64,000 nt of DNA from Lunularia cruciata (taxonomy: Eukaryota > Streptophyta > Marchantiopsida > Lunulariales > Lunulariaceae): contig OX419758.1 of the NCBI GenBank assembly GCA_948567375.1, positions 25,363,001-25,427,000 on the forward strand, given 5' to 3'. Below the pieces are notes generated by a model. The model was not told the origin of the DNA and searched no databases. It saw only the letters and a program-made list of their open reading frames with translations. Of this stretch, positions 53,701 to 64,000 are shown one piece after another. The position numbers were made by a program, and so were the translations under genes. Numbering within the stretch: the stretch's first letter is position 1; each line of letters starts with the position of its first letter.

Positions 53701-56700
53701 GGAAGCAAAGAAGCAAGGGAAGGAAGAAGAATAATGTGCAAAGATCCCGAAAGGCAACCTCACAATTGATTGTCGTGAATGGAATCCTAGAAGGTAATCA
53801 AGTGAGAGTATTAATAGATCCGGGAGCAATAGAGAATTTCTTGTCTCGCTCTATTGCAATAAGATTGGGAATGGATCTAGAGAGAGATGGAAGTGAAGAA
53901 GTAGAGTTACCAAATGGGCAAAAAGAGATGATTGAATCATTACCTAGACGGGTAACCCTCTCTGTAGGAGAATATCATGAAGCAATTGAGTGGCGAGTGA
54001 TATAGTTATCTCATTATGATGCAATTTTAGGTATACCATGGATGGAGCAGTACAACCCTATGGTGGGTTGGAGGAAGAAAGTAGTGAGAACCCACCAATG
54101 GTCAATCATTGGGGTTAAAGAAAAATCACACATACAAAAATTGCCTCTATATGTTGTAGGGACAGCACTGTCTGTAAGACCGATAGATGTTTTATGGGTC
54201 TAATAAGAGAATTCCAGAGTGCACAACTTGATGGACAAATTCCTAAGAAACTGAAGGATGTGGTGGATGAGTTTCAAGATGTCTTTCCCAATGATCTACC
54301 CTTAGGATTACCACCAAAAAGTCGAGTAGATCACAAAATAGAGACACTCACGGGGAAGACACCTCCTTGTAAGATCCCATATTGCCTATCACCTCATGAG
54401 TTGGAGGAGTGTAAGACTCAAATTGAGGAGATGCTGCAGAAAGGGTTCATCTAACCTAGCATATCACCATATGGGGCCCCTGTCTTGTTTGTGAAGAAGA
54501 AGGATGGTACAATGCGCATGTGCATTGACTATCGGTGTCTCAATCAGCAAACAGTGAAGAACAAATACCCCTTACCTCGCATGGATGACCTGTTTGATCA
54601 ACTCCATGGAGCGAGATACTTCACCAAACAAGACTTGCGGAGCGGTTGCAATCAAATCCGAATTGTAGAGGAGGATGTGTACAAAACTGCCTTTTGAACC
54701 ATGTATGGCCACTTTGAGTATCTTGTGATGCCTTTTGGCCTCACCAATGCACCTGCCACTTTCATGAGTCTAATGAAAGACATATTTCGTCCATACTTGG
54801 ATAAGTTTGTTATCATATATACTATATCTTGGATGATATCTTAGTATATAGTAGCAGGATGACAGAACACAAACAACATCTACGAGAGGTACTCCAGATT
54901 CTAAGACAGAATCAATTATACGCCAAAATCTCAAAGCGTGAGTTTGGCAGGTCTGAAGTAGACTACTTAGGGCATAGAGTAAGTGCAGAGTGCATTCAAG
55001 TATTGACAGATAAAATAGAGATCATTCAAAAATGGAGTGCCCTAGAAGATCAGACTCAACTTAAGAGTTTCTTGGGGTTGACGGGATTCTATTGTAGATT
55101 TGTCAAGGACTTCTCCAAGGTTGCACAGCCTTTAACAACACTACTTGGCAAGGGGAAGAAGTGGACATAGTGAACTGCACAAGAGTTGGCCTTTCAAGAA
55201 TTGAAGGCCGCCTTGCTACATGCACCAATCTTGAAGTGGTATGACCCAAAATGTCCAATCAAGTTGGCTATAGATGCATCAGGCGTAGCAATAGGAGCAG
55301 TCCGACAACAAGAGTGGCATGACAAATGGCATCCAATTGCATATTTCTCTCAAAAATTGTTACCGGCTGAGCGCAACTACCACACCATAGAACAAGAAGA
55401 GATGGTCATCGTTCTAGCAACCAAGCATTGGAAGCACTACCTGGGCGAGAAGGCATTTGTAGTATAGGCACACCACACACCTCTAGTCTACCTTGAGACG
55501 CAGAAGGATCTATCTTGTCGCCAAATTTGGTGGGCAGAGTAGCGACAACGTTTCAACATGACAATCACCTACGTGGAAGGTAAGAAACAATTGGCAGATG
55601 CATTCACCCGTATGCCAATGGCCAACAACTTGGTGGCAGAGGTTAAGATTAACCTTGAATTTTGGCAAGAGATTCTAGCTACCACAAAAACTGATCCACA
55701 GATTGTAGAAGCGCAATCGTCCAAAGGTGTCACCAGCTCCCAAGGACTCACCTTTCGGGATGGCAGATTATGGATCCCAAATGTCTTAGACTTACGCACC
55801 ACCATTCTAGCGGAATGTCATGATTCGGCCATTGCAGCTCATGTCGGAGTAGACAAGACCTTGGATGCAATCAAGCGCCATTACTATTGGCCCAAGATGA
55901 GCAACAACGTGATGGACCATGTGCGTAGCTGCCTACTTTGTCAAAAGAACAAAGCTTCTAATCAAGCTCCTACAGGGCTCCTTCAACCTCTCTCCACTCC
56001 TACCCAATGTTGGGAACAAGTGAGTATGGATCTCGTCTACAAATTACCCAAGACCACCTCAGGGTTTGACTCCATTGTGGTCTTTGTGGACCGGCTCAGC
56101 AAAATGATTCATGTACGCCCTACCACCAAGGAGGTGACCACTCCACAACTAGCTCAACTATACTTAGATGCAGTCTTTGCTCACCATGGCTTGTCTAGAG
56201 TACTCATCACCAATAGAGGCATCCAATTCATCAGTTTGTTTAGGCAAACACTCTTTGGTTTCTTCAAAACCAAGTTGTCCATGTCTATAGCTTACCACCC
56301 ACAAACAGATGGCCAAACAAAGCGGGCTAATCGCACAATTGAAGACATGTTACACGGCTTCACCTTAGAAGAGCAAGAGAGGTGGGACACCCTACTACCG
56401 TTGGTGGAATTTGCTTACAACAATTCAGTGAATGCCTCCACCCAGGTCACTTTGTTCTTCCTCATCTATGGTAAGCATCCCTTCACACCTTCTAGCTTGA
56501 TGAAGATCCGTCCAATGACTACCGAGGTTGATGCAGTCAACACATTTGTTTCTAGAATCCAACAAGGTGTGGAGAGCGCCAAGCACAGGTTACAAATTGC
56601 ACAAAATTGACAAAAGTAGTATGTTGATGCACACCGTAGGCACATGGAGTCCAATGTTGGGGATCAAGTGTGGCTATCGACAACCAACCTCACATTAGTT

Positions 56701-57102
56701 GGACCTCATTAGCTCAGACCTCATTTTATTAGGCCTTTCTCGATTCTTCGTCGCATCGGCGTTGTGGCCTATCACCTTGAGCTACCACCACACATGAAGA
56801 TCTATCCAATGTTCCATGTCTCCCTACTATGTAGATATGCTCCCCGATCTGGCCAAGGTCCTTCCACACAGGACATTCGACCTTGTCCGACACTCATTGA
56901 TAGCATAGAGGAATATGAAGTAGAGCGGATTCTCCAAAAGTGCATGCGTGGTACTTGCCATCCGTGGGTGGACTATCTAGTACAATGGAAAGGTTACCCC
57001 CCCTATGAAGCAACCTGGGAACCCACTGCCAATTTGGCACATGCACCGGTGTTGGTGCAAGCATTTGAGCAACAATAGCACAACGAGGACGTTGCGTCTT
57101 AA
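53697..57102 (+). pseudogene. Element F Pol remnant
   Basis: PR (VLIDPGAIENFLSRS), RT ([32 protein letters not shown], catalytic-motif Asp preserved but neighbours changed), RNase H, integrase (SKMIHVRPTTKEV; ITNRGIQF, where Asp is Asn; DGQTKRANRTIED) and chromodomain (near 56910-57030). Stops near 54001, 54453, 54696, 55168, 55466, 56608 and 56710. An insertion near 54811-54825 adds a few bases. Confidence 0.9.
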
Positions 57103-57115
57103 AAGGAGGGAGGTC

Positions 57116-57856
57116 TGTAATACCAAGGGTTAGCCATATGATCTAGATGTGAAATTTGGTTTGGTAACTTCTAGAATGGTGTTATATATGATGGTCAAAA
57201 TAGATCAGATAGAAGTATCACCAAAAGAGTACTTCTACTAATAGGGCAAAAACCAAAATAGACTTGAGAACCTTAGAACCAATAGTTAGACATATGATTT
57301 AAAGGTGAGAATTGGTTTGGTAACATCTGGAAGGATGTTACACATGATGGACTAAACAGATCTGAAAGAGGTATCACCAAAAGGGGACTTCTACAAATAG
57401 AGTAGGAACCAAAATATGCCTGAAATCTTTGAAGGCAATTTTGGAGGCCTAAACGGATGTATTAGGCCTTGAAAATGTGCAGATCCCCCCCACCCAACCA
57501 AGGAAAGGCTGTCCTTCCCTCCTACCTGCTTTGTCTTGTCTAGAGCTTTCCAATGGTACCTTACTCACATGATTCTGAGATTCCTATAAGAAGATTCCCT
57601 AAAAGATTCTCTCTGGTCAAAGCTTGTTTGACCAACCAGATAGGACCTAGACCAGACAGGTCACCCATCCAAGTAAGTAATCCAAGGGTGGAGCTTGCTG
57701 ACATGTCACCTATCTGTGTCCCTAATCCTATGGTGGAGCTTCCTTGGAGGAGATCCTCTTTGTCTATATAATAAAGAGAAAGTGCTCCCTTGGGGCATCG
57801 AATGTTTGAGTATGCAATCTGTGTTTTCTCTCTTCTCTTGTCCTTGGAGTATTATA
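57116..57856 (+). repeat. D-family LTR (middle, 3' LTR of F)
   Basis: 741 bp. The terminal ATTACA has become ATTATA (C-to-T). Confidence 0.92.
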
Positions 57857-59498
57857 AAAAACCTCTAGTCTACCTCGAGACGCAGAAGGATCTATCTCGT
57901 TGCCAAATTTGGTGGGCAGAGTGGCAACAATGCTTCAACATGACAATCACCTATGTGGAAGGTAAGAAGCAACTTGCAGATGCATTCACCCGTATGCCAA
58001 TGGCCAATAACTTGGTGGTAGAGGTTAAGATTAACCCTGAATTCTTGCAAGAGATTCTGGCTGCTACAAAAACTGATCCACAAATTGTAGAAGCACAATC
58101 ATCCAAAGGTGTCACTAGCACCCAAGGACTCACATTTTAGGATGGTAGATTATGGATACCAAATGTCCCAGAATTACGTACCACCATTCTAGCGGAATGT
58201 CATGATTCGGCTATTGCAGCTCATGTCAGAGTGGACAAGACCTTGGATGCAGTCAAGCGTCATTACTATTGGCCCAAGATGAGCAATGACTTGATGGACT
58301 ATGTGCGTATCTGTCTACTTTGTCAACAGAACAAAGCTTCTAATCAAGCTTCTGCACGGCTCCTTCAACCTCTCCCCACTCCTACCCAACGTTAAGAACA
58401 AGTGAGTATGGATCTTGTCTATGAGTTACCCAAGACCACCTCAGGGTTTGACTCCATTGTGGTCTTTGTGGACCGGCTCAGCAAAATGATTCATGTACGC
58501 CCTACCACCAAGGAGGTGACCGCTCCACAACTAGCTCAATTATACTTAGATGTAGCCTTTGCTCACCATGGCTTGTCTAGAGTACTCATCACTGATAGAG
58601 GCATCCAATTCACCAGTTTGTTTTGGCAAACTCTCTTTGGTTTCTTCAAAACCAAGTTAGCCATGTCCACAGCTTACCACCCACAAACAGATGGCCAAAT
58701 AGAGCGGGCTAATCGCACGATTCAAGACACATTACGCGGCTTCACCTTAGAAGAGCAAGAAAGGTGGGACACCCTTCTCCCATTGGTGGAATTCGTTTAC
58801 AACAATTCAGTGAATGCATCCACCCAGGTCACTCCGTTCTTCCTCATGTATGGTGAGCATCCCTTCACACCTTCTAGCTTGATGAAGATCCGTCCAGTGG
58901 CTACCAAGGTCAATGCAGCCAACACATTTGTTTCTAGAATCCAACAAGGTGTGGAGAGCGCCAAGCATAGGTTACAAATTGCGCAAAATCGATAGAAGCA
59001 GTATGTTGATGCACACCATAGGCACATGGAGTTCAATGTTGGGGATCAAGTGTGGCTATCGACAACCAACCTCACATTAGTTGGACCTCGTTAGCTCAGA
59101 CCTCGTTAGCTCAGACCTCGTTTTATTGGGCCTTTCTCGATTCTTCGTCGCATCGGCGTTGTGGCCTATCACCGTGAGCTACCCCCACACATGAAGATCC
59201 ATCTAGTGTTCCATGTCTCCCTACTATGCAGATATGCTTCCCTATCAGGCCATGGTCATATCACACAAGACATTCGACCTTGTCCGACACTCATTGATGG
59301 CATAGAGGAATATGAAGTGGAGCGGATTCTCCAAAAATGCATGCGTGGTACTCGCCATCCACGGGTGGACTATCTAGTACAATGGAAAGGTTACCCCTCT
59401 ATGAAGCCACCTGGGAGCCCGCTGCCAATTTGGCACATGCACTTGTGTTGGTGCAAGCATTTGAGCAACAATTGCACAACAAGAACGTTGTGTCTTAA
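57857..59498 (+). pseudogene. Element H partial Pol (RNase H to chromodomain)
   Basis: Begins within RNase H (KPLVYLETQKDLSRCQIWWA), then ADAFTRMP, integrase finger, SMDLVYELP, ITDRGIQF, DGQIERANRTIQ and chromodomain, ending TAA at 59496. Stops near 58138 and 58992, a small tandem duplication near 59090-59115 (gctcagacctcgtta twice), and a frameshift near 59400. Confidence 0.9.
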
Positions 59499-59511
59499 AA
59501 GGAGGGAGGTC

Positions 59512-60250
59512 TATAATACCAAGAGCTAGCCATATGATCTAGATGTGAAATTCAGTTTGGTAACATCTAGAATGATGTTATACATGATGGTCAAAATAGA
59601 TCAGATAGAAGTATCACCAAAAGAGTACTTCTACTAATAGGGCAGAAACCAAAATAGACTTGAGAACCTTAGAACCAATAGCTAAACATATGATTTAAAG
59701 GTGAGAATTGATTTGGTAACATCTGGAAGGATGTTACACATGATGGACTAAACAGATCAGAAAGAAGTATCACCAAAAGGGGACTTCTACAAATAGAGTA
59801 GGAACCAAAATATGCTTGAAATCTTTGAAGGCAATTTTGGAGGCCTACACGGATGAATTAGGCCTCAAAAATGTGCAAAAACCTCCCCCAACAGAAAAGA
59901 GCCTGGCCTTTCCTTCCACCTAATTTGTCTTGTTGAGAGCTTTCCAACGGTACCTTACTCAAGTGATTCTGAGATTCCTACATGAAGATTCCCTAAAAGA
60001 TTCCCTTTGGTCAAAGCTTGTTTGACCAACCAGATAGGACCTAGACCAGACATGTCACCCATCCAAGTAAGTAATCCAAGGGTGGAGCTTGCTGACATGT
60101 CACCTATCTGTGTCCCTAATCCTATGGTGGAACTTCCTTGGAGGAGATCCTCTTTGTTTATATAATAAAGAGAAGGTGCTCCTTTGGGGCATCGAATGTT
60201 TGAGTGTGCAATTTGTGTTTTCTCTCTTCTCTTGTCCTCAGAGTATTACA
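59512..60250 (+). repeat. D-family LTR (outer right)
   Basis: 739 bp. Its first bases read TATAAT instead of TGTAAT. Pairs with 44906-45640 by shared variants. Confidence 0.9.
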
Positions 60251-60585
60251 CTTATCACCTCAAGCTACTGCCACATCTGAAGATCCACCCAATGTTTCAT
60301 GTTTCCTTATTAGACCAATATGCTCCCCGCCCATCCCACTTCTCTTCCATCCAAGAAATTTGACCTTGTCCAACACTTGTTGATGAGGCGAAGGAGTATG
60401 AGGTCAAACACATTCTCCATAAACGTATCCGTGATACTTGCCATCCGCATGTGGAATATCTGGTCCATTGGAAAGGGTACCCACTATATGAGGCAACATG
60501 GGAGCCAACAGCAAACTTGACCAATGAACCAATGTTAGTTCAATCTTTTGAGCAACAACTTCACAACGAGGACATTGCATCTTAA
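60251..60585 (+). pseudogene. Element G integrase tail and chromodomain remnant
   Basis: YHLKLLPHLKIHPMFHVSLL, a TGA, then EYEVKHILHKRIRDTCHPHV and YLVHWKGYPLYEATWEP; TAA at 60583. It continues G's pol after a large deletion (RT to this point). Confidence 0.88.
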
Positions 60586-60598
60586 AAGGAGAGAGGTT

Positions 60599-61200
60599 TA
60601 TAATACAAGTAGCTAGACATATTATTTGGAGGTGAAAATTGGCTTGGTAACTTCTAGAAGGATTTTGTATACAATGGGCTATGAAGATCAGATAGAGATG
60701 TCGCCAAAAGAGTACTTCTACTAATAGTGCACAAGTTGAAAATAACTTGAAAACTTTAGAGCCCATTTTGGAGACCTAAACAAATGAATTAGGCCTCAAA
60801 AATAGAAATATTCCCCCCACCCTTCAAGGCATAAAGGCTTGCCTTTCTCCCCCTATGATTCACCTTGTTGAGAGCTTTCCAACGGTACCTCACCCATGCA
60901 ATCTTGAGCTCCTTACAAAAATATTCTTTAAAGATTCCCTTTGGTCAAACCCATTTGACCAACTAGATAGGACAAGGATTGACATGTTACCCATCCAAAA
61001 AACTTATCCAAGGATGGAGCTTGCTAACGGGTCACCAATCCATGTATCTGATCCAAGGGTGGAGCTTTATTTGAGGAGATACTCTTTGCTATATAATAAA
61101 GAGAAGGTGCTCCTTTGGGGCATCGGAGTATTGAATGTGAAACTTGCATTTTCTCTCTTGTATCTCTCTTAGAGAGTTCTCTTGTCCTTGGAGTATTACA
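60599..61200 (+). repeat. Element G 3' LTR
   Basis: 602 bp, diverged from 41327-41927. It begins TATAAT rather than TGTAAT and ends ATTACA before ggagt. Confidence 0.9.
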
Positions 61201-61406
61201 GGAGTGACCTCACCTCTTGTATTAGCAATCTATAAATTGATTGGTAATGCACATCTTGTTGCACAAAAATATTCCAATTCTCATTTATTAACCTTCAATC
61301 TTGACTAAATGTGCTTTCTGCCTAAATTAATTCTAAAATAGTGCCTATATTAAGCTAATTTAGGTAATTTAGTTGATTACCCATTATAAGCAAGCATGCT
61401 TATGAG

Positions 61407-64000
61407 TAATGTGGAGAGAAAAAGTACTCACAAAGTCTAAAATGAAAGAAGTTGTATGAACTAGAAGAGTTAATGCAAATAGACATACTCTGCAATTTTT
61501 TGTGATGAGTTTGTGAAATTGTGATCAGCTAAACTAATTCAAGCTCAAGCTCCAGAGAGGACAGGAAGAATCAAAGGATTACACTAATGATTGATATGGT
61601 GTAATGAAATTGCTTTGTTGTTTAGAAAAACCTCAACATTTTACAAGAGTAATGACTTCTATCAAAACTTTTTTATGGATCTTCTTGCCACTTCTTTCAA
61701 GCAAATAGTCAAGATGGATCACGGATCATTTGTTTATTAGATTGTAACTTGTTACAACTTTAGGTAGAGGAGTGCATCTATATCACAATCTCTTCTTGTT
61801 TATGTAGTTATGATAGGGTTTATGAACATCTTCAAAAGATGTGATTGAAAGTAGACTTAAACATGAAGTTTGGCGGCAAACCACTAATGAGAGGAGGTTT
61901 AGATTTGGACCATTTGCGGCCAAGATATTTTCTAGGGTGCATTGGTCTCATTAACTGCAATCTATATCCCTTATCTTAATTCAAACATTTTGATGGAGAA
62001 ATATATTTTGATTGCAAATTCAATTACTTTTTGAATACAATAGTAGTGATTTGTCACAAGAAATTCTACTTTTTTATATGAATGCTTTGCAATTATCACA
62101 ACATAACATGTCCTAGAAAATCTAGTCCATGCTCACCTACTAACAATTGCCTATTCTAGCACCATAAGTACATGCTAGGAGATTCAAGTTATGTAATTTT
62201 ACATCATTTAGTTTCTTCTTATTACATTCCAAATAAAAATGGGGATAAGAAAAGTTTCAATATTTTATGCTAGAGGTATAAATAGAAAATATTCTAATAC
62301 GTGTACTTCAATAATGTACATAGCTAAGGAGTATTGCATTTGAAGTTTCAAGTCAAGTTTTTTTGTCTTAAGCAACTTTGTATTCTATTGAAGAATAGTA
62401 GAGAGAATGCACCACAAGATAAATAAATTTTCTTTTATATTGCATAACTTTTTCTTGACCAATCATGATGAATAAAAAAAGATGATGGAGATCTTTTTAT
62501 TCAAAGAGAGAATTTGATCACCTCATTTGTTTGAAGAGGTGTGATAGGTCTTAAGAAATAGAGTACAAAGATTTTGCTTGGATTTCAATCAAGCTTTCAA
62601 AGAAATCTTATAGATATTTGGTATTGAAGTCATTTTTCTAAACATGAACCTTTAAATAAAAAAAATTCTTTCATTTACATAGATTTGTAAATTGTAATAA
62701 ATTATTATATGTTTTCTTCCATTTTTCTATTATTGCTTAAATTATTTTTTTGTCTCTTATAGGGGAAAGAGTTTGTTCAATAGTATTTCTTACATCCATT
62801 GTAAAGTGGCTTAAATACATAATAAATAGAATAAGTGGAATTCTTACATTGCTTACTTTTGCCATTTGAAGTAAAGTCCAAGTAAAAAAGGTACCCATGA
62901 TTCCACAACAATATGTCAATGTTGCTTTTTTTAACAGTAAATCCACTTGAGCAAACATAGGATTATTTTAATTTGTAGAAAATCACAATAAGTTGAAACA
63001 TATACTACTATATTACTTGTATATTTCCAACATAACCTTTGATGTCTTACATACAAAAATATGGAATATATAGACTATACTAGTTTTCAGAACACAAGAG
63101 AACCAAAATTGATACCAATCAAGGACATGTATATCCTCAACGTAAAGTACATAGAAACATAAAGTAGTTGTGAACTTGTTAGATTCAATGTTAAATAAAA
63201 CTCATAAGCAATCTAACAATGATATGAAAGATAGTGTCTACTCAAATTTACTCAAAAGATGATTAGTTCAATGTGAAAGCTACTCCAATCAAATAATATT
63301 GATAGAATGTTTAGTACATCAGTGAACTCAAGAAAATAGCACATGGATTCCTTTTGAATCCAATTGAATACATTTATCTCATTTTGTTCCAAGTTTATAC
63401 TAGTAGATTTCATTGACTTTGGTCCAATAAGAAATGAGTAACATATAGAATGAAGGGACAAAGTAGAAATTAAATAGCATAATAGCTCAAGAATTTTATA
63501 ATTTTTTTATAACTGAAGTAGGTAATTTTTCCCTTGAAATAGAGTTCAAAGTTTTTAGGAACTTGTTTTCAAATGGATAATAGAATTGAGTTGACTTGTT
63601 GAATAAGACTAGAATTGTAGAATAAGAATAGAATTGTTGTAAAGCTAGAATCACCTTTTATAGGGTACGTCTTTTTCTATGGTTGGAATTGTACTTTGTT
63701 TTGAATCATCCTTTGTAAGGTTGGAACTATCTTACAAGCTTATTTTAGCATTATAACTATTAGAATCACTCTCTGTAAGGTAGTATATTACCAAAGGCTA
63801 AAATTACCTTCAAAGGTAATTCTAACTGCACTCCAATCTTAAATTACATGAATCATTCTTTTGCAGATTTTTAATTTGCGGAAAGACTCTCCATCTACTA
63901 TAGAGAAATTCTAGTGTAACTGAAAGCTATTTAAGTAAACATTGGGGTGATACAAACAAAAAAAATCAAGGCATTGCAAGGTTTTTACCTTGGAACAACC
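61407..64000. other. AT-rich DNA right of the hAT element
   Basis: No gene or mobile-element end recognised. Near 63640-63830 a degenerate motif (gaatca..cttTGTAAGGTtggaa) recurs about three to five times. Confidence 0.4.

Larger units (their letters stand above)
44906..60250 (+). mobile_element. F/H composite: recombined D-family elements
   Basis: Order: LTR (44906-45640), full internal region (with element E inside), LTR (57116-57856), partial internal region starting in RNase H (57857), LTR (59512-60250). The outer two LTRs share variants (agagctagcc, attcagtttgg, cctacacggatg, gacatgtcaccc) that the middle LTR lacks. They therefore belong to one element (H) into which F inserted. Flanks actac (44901-44905) and cttat (60251-60255) do not match, so the ends derive from more than one event. 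Confidence 0.8.
41327..61200 (+). mobile_element. Element G: old Ty3 chromovirus, sister of the D family
   Basis: LTRs 41327-41927 and 60599-61200 (about 601 bp, clearly diverged). Perfect 5-bp TSD ggagt (41322-41326, 61201-61205). Internal sequence 41928-44905 and 60251-60598 parallels element D from PBS to RT and then only the integrase tail and chromodomain. RNase H and integrase core were lost. The F/H composite occupies 44906-60250. Confidence 0.92.
39101..61398 (+). mobile_element. hAT-like DNA transposon, decayed and split by nested retrotransposons
   Basis: Terminal inverted repeats CAGGCCTGCTTATAATAGG (39101-39119) and, at the right end read inward, CATGCTTGCTTATAATGGG (61398-61380): 16 of 19 match. 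Flanked by an 8-bp direct repeat cttatgag (39093-39100 and 61399-61406). An 8-bp TSD and CA-starting short TIRs are hAT hallmarks. Without element G (41327-61200) the transposon is about 2.4 kb. Confidence 0.85.

Overview
This window is nuclear DNA of a land plant (or close relative). It is almost entirely transposable elements, with one functional-looking host gene: an intron-containing tRNA-Tyr(GUA) at 31525-31610. The organism cannot be fixed from the sequence. The intron-bearing tRNA-Tyr, the Ty3 chromoviruses primed by initiator tRNA-Met, and a DNMT3-like methyltransferase together suggest a non-seed plant, which is inference only.

Left part (1-28917). One large minus-strand Ty3-type retrotransposon (element M) runs off the left edge. 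Read 5'->3' on the minus strand it has a 5' LTR (27545-28917), primer site, gag with two zinc knuckles, an aspartic protease, a complete-looking C5 cytosine DNA methyltransferase domain (22935-24335), then reverse transcriptase, RNase H and integrase. Three younger elements sit inside it: D (16075-22671, plus, TSD cttcg), B (6819-14620, plus, TSD gtgc) and A (236-5878, minus, TSD attga). Removing each restores M's reading frame across the insertion site. B has one open gag-pol frame of 1608 codons and near-identical LTRs, so it is the youngest and the best candidate for an autonomous element.

Middle part (28918-39100). AT-rich DNA with no gene I recognise except the tRNA. It also holds a degenerate repeat cluster, an (AT)n run, a possible short gene remnant near 38.1-38.5 kb and a tandem duplication at 38.9-39.1 kb.

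Right part (39101-61398). A nested stack: a decayed hAT-like DNA transposon (8-bp TSD cttatgag) holds Ty3 element G (TSD ggagt). G holds a composite of D-family elements (F/H, three LTRs). F holds element E (A family, TSD ccaat), and E holds a solo LTR of the B family (TSD gaac). Nearly all their genes are broken by C-to-T type stop codons. 61407-64000 is AT-rich with no recognisable gene.

The main points of interest are: (1) a retrotransposon-borne DNMT3-like methyltransferase between protease and RT; (2) a family of 54-73 aa pre-gag micro-ORFs shared by otherwise divergent Ty3 elements (A/E, B, D/F), twice per element in B and D, with a common FG...P...P.V.Y...IYIL-stop pattern; (3) four ~60-bp repeats in the A/E LTR, each headed by a heat-shock-element-like GAA/TTC array just upstream of the TATA box; (4) stop codons in M that are only TAG and TGA, as expected if methylated CHG and CG cytosines decayed.
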